64,000 bases of DNA from Candidatus Nitrosopumilus sp. GTDB taxonomy: Archaea > Thermoproteota > Nitrososphaeria > Nitrososphaerales > Nitrosopumilaceae. The translations under genes were made by a program, and so were the position numbers. Positions 58,515 through 64,000 of this stretch are shown here, piece after piece. The stretch is from NCBI GenBank assembly GCA_014384555.1, contig JACNFR010000050.1:1-64000 (forward strand), in the 5' to 3' direction. The first letter of the stretch is position 1, and each line of letters opens with the position of its first letter. The notes under the pieces are model-generated. The model was not told where the DNA came from. It was given only the letters and a program-made list of their open reading frames with translations, and made no database searches.

Positions 58515-58940
58515 ATGTCTGAGAAACTGTGGTTAGGGGGGATATATCTAAAAGATGAAGGAGGGTACGACATAGTTCTAAAATCATTAAATCATTATAA
58601 AAATAGATTAAAAACAATAGAGAATAGCCCAGAATTAAAAGATGCAGCAGCAATGTTTGCTTCTGTTTTAAATCAACAAGCTAGAAAGACAGTTCCAAAA
58701 ATAAATGAAGTTATTGAAAAAATCCAAAGCAGTCTAAAAGACACACGTAGTATGAATAATCTTGAAGAAGAAAAACAATTTTTGGAAAAGGCACTATCAT
58801 GTTATGAATCAGATATTCACAAAGCTGAAGACATAGGCCACGAATATTTTATAAAATTAGTGGGAGATATGGTGCAAGCAAGAAAAGATCTCAAAAATAT
58901 CAAAATTGCTTTAGAGAAAATAAATGATTTTTCAGAATAA
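58515..58940 (+). CDS. Hypothetical helical protein
   Basis: 141 aa ORF. Confidence 0.55.
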   Translation: MSEKLWLGGIYLKDEGGYDIVLKSLNHYKNRLKTIENSPELKDAAAMFASVLNQQARKTVPKINEVIEKIQSSLKDTRSMNNLEEEKQFLEKALSCYESDIHKAEDIGHEYFIKLVGDMVQARKDLKNIKIALEKINDFSE

Positions 58941-58942
58941 TT

Positions 58943-59173
58943 TTACAATCCTTGCAAATACCAATCAAAATAAGGCAATAGTGCCTTGCATTGTTTTTTT
59001 TGCTCAGATTTATCAGATAAATCTAGGATTTTCTGTATTTTGCCCTCAAGATATTCAGAAATTAATTCATTTTTAAAATGAGGTTTTATTTGATTTAATA
59101 CATCAATAATTTTTTCAGATGATGTACTGTCGAAATTCTCTAGAATTATTTTTATTTCTTGTTCCAAAGACAT
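58943..59173 (-). CDS. Hypothetical protein
   Basis: 76 aa ORF. Confidence 0.5.
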   Translation of the reverse strand: MSLEQEIKIILENFDSTSSEKIIDVLNQIKPHFKNELISEYLEGKIQKILDLSDKSEQKKQCKALLPYFDWYLQGL

Positions 59174-59198
59174 GATATCAATTTAGAAAAACCCATTA

Positions 59199-59438
59199 TT
59201 ATTTGATAGAGTTGAGGACATCCTCATCATCCCATGTAAGACGAAATTTTCCCGTGACTCTAAACATATGCAGTTTGCCGCCTTCTTTGAAATTAAGTCT
59301 ATATGATTTATGAGAAGTGTCCTCAATTTCCAAACTTACATCATTTTTGATAGTTTCAAAAATTATAGGATTGTTAGAGATTTGCTTCCATTCATCATCT
59401 TCAAAATCCATGTAAAATTTTGTATAGAGTAAGCCCAT
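59199..59438 (-). CDS. Hypothetical protein
   Basis: 79 aa ORF. Confidence 0.5.
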   Translation of the reverse strand: MGLLYTKFYMDFEDDEWKQISNNPIIFETIKNDVSLEIEDTSHKSYRLNFKEGGKLHMFRVTGKFRLTWDDEDVLNSIK

Positions 59439-59482
59439 TTGATCAACATAAAATAAACCCGAATAAATAACTAGATGAAATC

Positions 59483-60064
59483 CTATTTATCCAATGAAAC
59501 TGGAGGCATGACAACTCCCAAATTACTAACAATTGTAGGAAAAATAATCTCAAAATCTTTGTCTTTTCGAATAATTTCAAAAACATGATTGAGTAATTGT
59601 TGAATTGTTAGGTGCTCATCATGATATAATGTCTTTTTGGGGTTTTTTGCAGAATCTAAAAGTGTAAATCCATTATCAACATAAATTAAATTTCTCAATA
59701 GAGAATTTGCAAGAGTTATTTTTTCATCAACATCTTTGTGAGAATAATCTGTATCTAATTTTTTAATTTTTAATTTTAAATCATGGTATGAATTATTGGT
59801 GTTTCGTTCAATTCTATGTTGTAATTTTTCCTCATAATTTTCAATTGGGATATAAAATTTCATATTCCCTCTGCTACTAACTGAGATGATTTCTTTTTCC
59901 AACAACGAATCTCTTGTTTTTTCAAAGGTTGTTTTTGCCATAAATTCAGGAACAATTTGTTTCAGTAATGCATTATGATGAAGTTCTGGATTATTTTTTA
60001 TCGTTTCAAGAACCACACGTTCACGCTCATACATTTCAGAATTAGGCTCAATTTGACTTATCAT
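59483..60064 (-). CDS. Winged-helix-like putative regulator
   Basis: VVLETIKNNPELHHNALLKQIVPEFMAKTTFEKTRDSLLEKEIISVSSRGNMKFY. Confidence 0.55.
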   Translation of the reverse strand: MISQIEPNSEMYERERVVLETIKNNPELHHNALLKQIVPEFMAKTTFEKTRDSLLEKEIISVSSRGNMKFYIPIENYEEKLQHRIERNTNNSYHDLKLKIKKLDTDYSHKDVDEKITLANSLLRNLIYVDNGFTLLDSAKNPKKTLYHDEHLTIQQLLNHVFEIIRKDKDFEIIFPTIVSNLGVVMPPVSLDK

Positions 60065-60067
60065 ATC

Positions 60068-60091
60068 TAGGTCGACCTATAATATACAGGT
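60068..60091. promoter_or_regulatory. Operator-like TAGGTCGACCTA palindrome plus AGGTC half-site flanking TATA
   Basis: Read directly, immediately upstream of 59483-60064. Confidence 0.45.
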
Positions 60092-60162
60092 CAACTATTA
60101 ATTAGTTACGGACATACCTCCAAAGAATAGAATTAGGCATAAAATATCAATATCATTTGAAT

Positions 60163-60288
60163 CTATGATTCAGATTCTGCAAGTTCATCGAGTTTCTTTC
60201 TGACAGCCTCAGCAACTTCTTGTTTAAGCTTGTCTTCTTCTTCAACTAGTTCTTTTTTGAAGCGTTTTTCCCAGTACCCTTTTACCAT
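60163..60288 (-). CDS. Small charged helical protein (41 aa)
   Basis: MVKGYWEKRFKKELVEEEDKLKQEVAEAVRKKLDELAESES*. Confidence 0.5.
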   Translation of the reverse strand: MVKGYWEKRFKKELVEEEDKLKQEVAEAVRKKLDELAESES

Positions 60289-60632
60289 TAGAAATCACAT
60301 ACTGTTTGATCAGGTTAGAAATAAGCTCTTCTAAGATGCAAGTAGACTCATGAAATAAGGAATATCAGCAAGGTCACGAATCAGGTGGAATTTACAAATT
60401 AACAGATTAAATTTTAAATTTTTAGAACATCGGTTTCAATGTATTTTTGAATTGCATGTTAGATACAATAGACATCTCAATAGGAGATAAAATATTCACT
60501 GATAAATCGTCCTTCAGGGTTAAATACAAATATTGAAAAGCAAGTTACCTAACACACCGTGGGGTTTGATGAGCAATCATCAAATTTCATGAATTTCATA
60601 AACTAGAAAATAAAAAAGAAAAATCAATCACA

Positions 60633-61046
60633 CTATTTTGTTTGTGCGAAAGGAGTTATCCATGATTGGATAATGTTTTTGTTTAATTCAGCAAAGGCAT
60701 TAACGTTGTCGTTAAATGTTTTGAAATTTTGAACAGTTGCATCAATGGTAGTTTTTACCAATTGGTTGTTGACTGTGCTTGCTTGAACAAATTGCTTGTT
60801 TGTATCAATGATTGCAGTTTTTGCAGCATCAGGAACTTCAGTGTTCATTCCAGATTTTTTTGCAAATTCTTGTTGCATTGAGACTGTAGCGTTAATTGTT
60901 TTTTGACAAGTTTTTACACATTCATTTTGCAATTCTGTTGCAGATTGAAAATATTGTGGTGTTAGTTTTGAAACATTTTCAAAGTATTTCTGAACATTTT
61001 GCTTGTACATTGCAAATGCGTCGCTGGTTTGAGGTTGTGTACTCAT
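60633..61046 (-). CDS. Phasin-like protein
   Basis: MSTQPQTSDAFAMYKQNVQKYFENVSKLTPQYFQSATELQNECVKTCQKTINATVSMQQEFAKKSG...; start revised from track ORF. Confidence 0.6.
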   Translation of the reverse strand: MSTQPQTSDAFAMYKQNVQKYFENVSKLTPQYFQSATELQNECVKTCQKTINATVSMQQEFAKKSGMNTEVPDAAKTAIIDTNKQFVQASTVNNQLVKTTIDATVQNFKTFNDNVNAFAELNKNIIQSWITPFAQTK

Positions 61047-61153
61047 GTTATATTGATTATATCGGGGGTATATAACTATTGGTAATGAGTGGTAATGATT
61101 GTCATTCATTGGTGTAAAATGACTGATTTTGGTTATTTTAGGCATGAACAATA

Positions 61154-61203
61154 TTGTTTGTTCAAATGAACAAATATGATTTTTGTTTGTTCAAATGAAC
61201 AAA
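61154..61203. promoter_or_regulatory. Tandem palindromic operator, 2 x TTGTTTGTTCAAATGAACAAA
   Basis: Two exact 21-bp copies, 29 bp apart. Confidence 0.65.
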
Positions 61204-61352
61204 CATTTCTAGGAATCAAAGATATCAGGATACTTCAAACTACGATCCCATACCAACTTGTGACCACCATCCATGCGGGCATTCTATATCATTAATTAGC
61301 ACTAGTAAATTTTCAGGTCCGAGATTATATAGCATATGAAAAAAATTTTGTT

Positions 61353-61511
61353 ATGAAATGTAAAAATTGCTCAAAGAATCTATTTGATCCTAGACAAAAA
61401 TTCTGCTCTATTGATTGCCAAGATGATTATATTATTAATTTAGAAGAAAGGATACGAGAAGCAGTGAAAAATGATCATTCGCATATTCAAAGAATGAGTC
61501 ATCTCGAATAA
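61353..61511 (+). CDS. Zinc-binding microprotein (52 aa)
   Basis: MKCKNCSKNLFDPRQKFCSIDCQDDYIINLEERIREAVKNDHSHIQRMSHLE*. Confidence 0.6.
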   Translation: MKCKNCSKNLFDPRQKFCSIDCQDDYIINLEERIREAVKNDHSHIQRMSHLE

Positions 61512-61554
61512 TCTACACTGTATAAAATTACTCGCAAAAGAGAGGCATCTAATG

Positions 61555-63747
61555 TTATACTTTATCGATAAATTCGTTAACACCTGGTGGTTCTGGGGCT
61601 AATCCTTTTCTCTTTCTAATATCAGCAACTGCTGGACCTAACAAAGATTTAGGAACTTCAGTCCATTCTTTGAATGAAGTATTCCAAGTTGCACGTCCTG
61701 CGGTTTGACCTCTCATTGCTTCAGAAAGTGTAAATGTTTCAGAAGCTGGAATCTCTCCAACAACAATACTTGATGCACCTTTTTGGGACATGTCAAGTAC
61801 TTTACCACGTTTACCAGAAAGTATAGTTGCTACATTTCCTACCAAATCAGTTGGAACACGAACTTCAATTGCCAAAGTTGGCTCTAATACGGCAGTACCT
61901 GCAGTTAGTAAAGCACCCATACATGCACGTCTTGATGCAGGACCTAATTGAGACAAACCTCTGTGTGCTGTATCTTCGTGAGGAACAAAGTGAGTAAAGA
62001 TGAATTTACAATCTCTCATCTGTTCTTTACAAAGAGGACCTTCTTTCATAACTTCTTCAAATCCGGAATTAATAGAATCAGTTGATTCTTGAACAAACTG
62101 AACACCTTTTGTTCCGTTAATCAAAACATTACCACGTGAATCAAATTTCATTACTCTCTTGATTGTGTCAGTATCCCATCCAGCACCTTTGAGCAAATCT
62201 GCGACTTGTTTCTTGTCTTTCAAATCACTAATTTCACCAGTTCTCAACATGTGTGCAATTTCTGGTTCAAGTGGCTCGACCTTCATGAAAATCTTATTGT
62301 GTCTGTTTGGTGATTTTGCCATGATTGGCTCACATCCACCTTTTACAGTTTCTCTATAGTTAATCAAAGGTTCAGATGTTATGATTTCACATTTTGCATC
62401 TTGGATTCGGTGTGTTGCAACATCAAGGTGTAACACACCCATTCCTGCTACAATTGTTTCACCGGATTCCTCATCAATTTTTACAACTAGATTTGGATCC
62501 TCAATTGTTAGTTGTTTTAGAATTTCTACTAGTTTAGGTAAATCTTTAGGATGTTTTGGTTCGATGGCAATTTGGACAACAGGTTCTGAAACATATTTGA
62601 CTCCTTCAAACATCGGAATTCCTTTGATTGAAGATAATGTATTTCCGGCCCTACATTCAGTCAATCCCAGTAAAGCTGGAATGTTTCCTGCACCTAGTTC
62701 ACCGACTTGTTCTCTTTGGTTACCCATAAAGAAATTGACTGATTGAACTCTGCCTTCTCTTTTCTCGTCTATAATGTGTAAAGTTTGACCGTCTTTGATA
62801 GTACCAGAAAATAATCTTCCAATTGCAACAGGACCTGCTGCAGGATCTAAAACCATGTTTACAACCATCATAATTGTTGGGCCGTCATCACTACCTGCAA
62901 GTAAAGCTTTGCCAATATCAGATTCTAAATCACCTTTCCAAATTTGTGGAATTCTATACTTGATTGCATCCTGAGGTGCTGGATGATGTTTTACAACCAT
63001 TCCAAGTACTGCATCAGCTAATGGTGCTTTCTCAATAAGGGCATCAAGTTTTTCTTCAGTATATGCATCAATGACATCTTTGAATGTAATTCCTCTTTCT
63101 TTCATTAAATCAGTGTTAATTGCCCATCTATCTTTTGCAGAACCAAATGTTACACTTGCATCCTGAATGGAAACTTTCCATTTAGATTTGTATTCTGGTT
63201 CAGCATATGTTTCGACTAATTGATTGAAATTTGAAACTACTTCTGCTAGTTGTGCTTGCATTTTTTCTGGAGTTAATCTGAGTTCTTTGATGAGTCGATC
63301 TACTTTGTTGATAAACAAAACTGGTTTGACTCTTTCCTCCAAGGCCATTCTGGTCACTGTTTCAGTTTGTGTCATGATACCTTCTACTGCATCACAAACT
63401 ACTACTGCACCATCAATTGCTCTAAGACTTCGAATAACCCTTCCACTGAAATCTACGTGGCCTGGGGTATCAATCATGTTAATTACATATTCTTGATCTT
63501 TTTGGGCAAAGAGCAAGGTAACGTTTGCTTGATAAATTGTAATTCCTCTTTCTTGCTCTTCTTTATCAAAGTCCATTGCAAGTGCTTTTCCAGCAGCAGA
63601 GGGGGCAATAATTCCAGAGTTTGCCAAAAGACTGTCACTCATTGTTGTTTTTCCATGGTCTACGTGTGCAATAACACCAAAGTTTCGAATATTGGACTTG
63701 TTCTTAATAATTTTCATTACCTCTGAAGTAGACTTGAATTTTGCCAT
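61555..63747 (-). CDS. fusA: Translation elongation factor EF-2
   Basis: NFGVIAHVDHGKTTMSDSLLA, DTPGHVDFSGRV, NKVD. Confidence 0.95.
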   Translation of the reverse strand: MAKFKSTSEVMKIIKNKSNIRNFGVIAHVDHGKTTMSDSLLANSGIIAPSAAGKALAMDFDKEEQERGITIYQANVTLLFAQKDQEYVINMIDTPGHVDFSGRVIRSLRAIDGAVVVCDAVEGIMTQTETVTRMALEERVKPVLFINKVDRLIKELRLTPEKMQAQLAEVVSNFNQLVETYAEPEYKSKWKVSIQDASVTFGSAKDRWAINTDLMKERGITFKDVIDAYTEEKLDALIEKAPLADAVLGMVVKHHPAPQDAIKYRIPQIWKGDLESDIGKALLAGSDDGPTIMMVVNMVLDPAAGPVAIGRLFSGTIKDGQTLHIIDEKREGRVQSVNFFMGNQREQVGELGAGNIPALLGLTECRAGNTLSSIKGIPMFEGVKYVSEPVVQIAIEPKHPKDLPKLVEILKQLTIEDPNLVVKIDEESGETIVAGMGVLHLDVATHRIQDAKCEIITSEPLINYRETVKGGCEPIMAKSPNRHNKIFMKVEPLEPEIAHMLRTGEISDLKDKKQVADLLKGAGWDTDTIKRVMKFDSRGNVLINGTKGVQFVQESTDSINSGFEEVMKEGPLCKEQMRDCKFIFTHFVPHEDTAHRGLSQLGPASRRACMGALLTAGTAVLEPTLAIEVRVPTDLVGNVATILSGKRGKVLDMSQKGASSIVVGEIPASETFTLSEAMRGQTAGRATWNTSFKEWTEVPKSLLGPAVADIRKRKGLAPEPPGVNEFIDKV

Positions 63748-63795
63748 ATTCGCAAAACTTTGGATTCAGGTATTAAACCTTAGTTTTTGAAAAGA

Positions 63796-64000
63796 TCAGT
63801 AGATCATATGGTTAGAAACATCACGGATCTTTTTTGCCGTAACAAAATGGCATTCTTTCTTTCCCTTCTTTTTGGCCTCATACAGAGTGATTAACTGAGA
63901 AAAGAAAGTGCAGAAAACCACCTGAGATAGTTTCTCAGAAGGGACAGAGGGATGAACTACATTAATCCCAACTTTTTTGAGATTTTTTCCCAGTTGTTTT
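63796..64000 (-). CDS. C-terminal part of a hypothetical protein, truncated by the window edge
   Basis: ...KQLGKNLKKVGINVVHPSVPSEKLSQVVFCTFFSQLITLYEAKKKGKKECHFVTAKKIRDVSNHMIY*. Confidence 0.5.
   Translation of the reverse strand, partial: KQLGKNLKKVGINVVHPSVPSEKLSQVVFCTFFSQLITLYEAKKKGKKECHFVTAKKIRDVSNHMIY

Noticed and set aside
62381-63726. Plus-strand ORFs antisense to EF-2 (62381-62746, 63224-63496, 63367-63726)
   Set aside because: Opposite a universally conserved CDS; treated as spurious.
61555-63747. Possible loss of the diphthamide histidine in EF-2
   Set aside because: The HEDTAHRGLSQLGP segment retains the histidine, so there is no clear anomaly.
1-64000. CRISPR array, intact prophage or insertion sequence
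   Set aside because: No regularly spaced identical repeats, no cas, integrase or transposase ORFs seen; 29-33 kb is anomalous but carries no recognised mobility gene.

Overview
AT-rich chromosomal window from an ammonia-oxidising thaumarchaeon (Nitrosopumilus-like gene content: PurP, ESCRT-III/CdvB, PEFG-CTERM cupredoxin, thaumarchaeal DUF proteins). Most of it is core genome. It contains an S10/spc-type ribosomal protein cluster (uL3 to uL6, with RNase P protein Rnp1), a proteasome alpha subunit, a biotin cluster (bioD/bioA-bioB-bioF), purine genes (purC, purF, purL, purQ, purS, purP), tatC/tatA, ubiX, GAPDH, threonine synthase, HMG-CoA synthase, CcdA/TlpA/DsbA redox genes, a CBS-TrkH fusion, EF-2 and one tRNA-Asn(GTT). 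No rRNA, CRISPR array or intact transposase was found. The most unusual signals lie between genes. (1) A self-contained cluster of four tiny, start/stop-overlapping ORFs at 30635-31044 ends in a perfect hairpin. (2) Two copies of an identical-architecture inverted repeat, GTTAACC-N14-GGTTAAC, lie upstream of bioB and of the ribosomal uL3 gene. (3) Four dispersed 22-bp palindromes (TTTCTAAAnTCGAnTTTnGAAA) occur within 3.7 kb around the tRNA and the micro-ORF region. (4) Four consecutive small genes share an identical CTTAAGTT box 22-23 bp before the start codon. (5) A GC-rich structured element at about 45933-46025 is a candidate ncRNA. (6) A tandem 21-bp palindromic operator lies upstream of a phasin-like gene. 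(7) A nested inverted-repeat element follows an unannotated ribbon-helix-helix micro-gene that has a paralogue about 4.3 kb upstream. Product names come from reading the translations; no database search was run.
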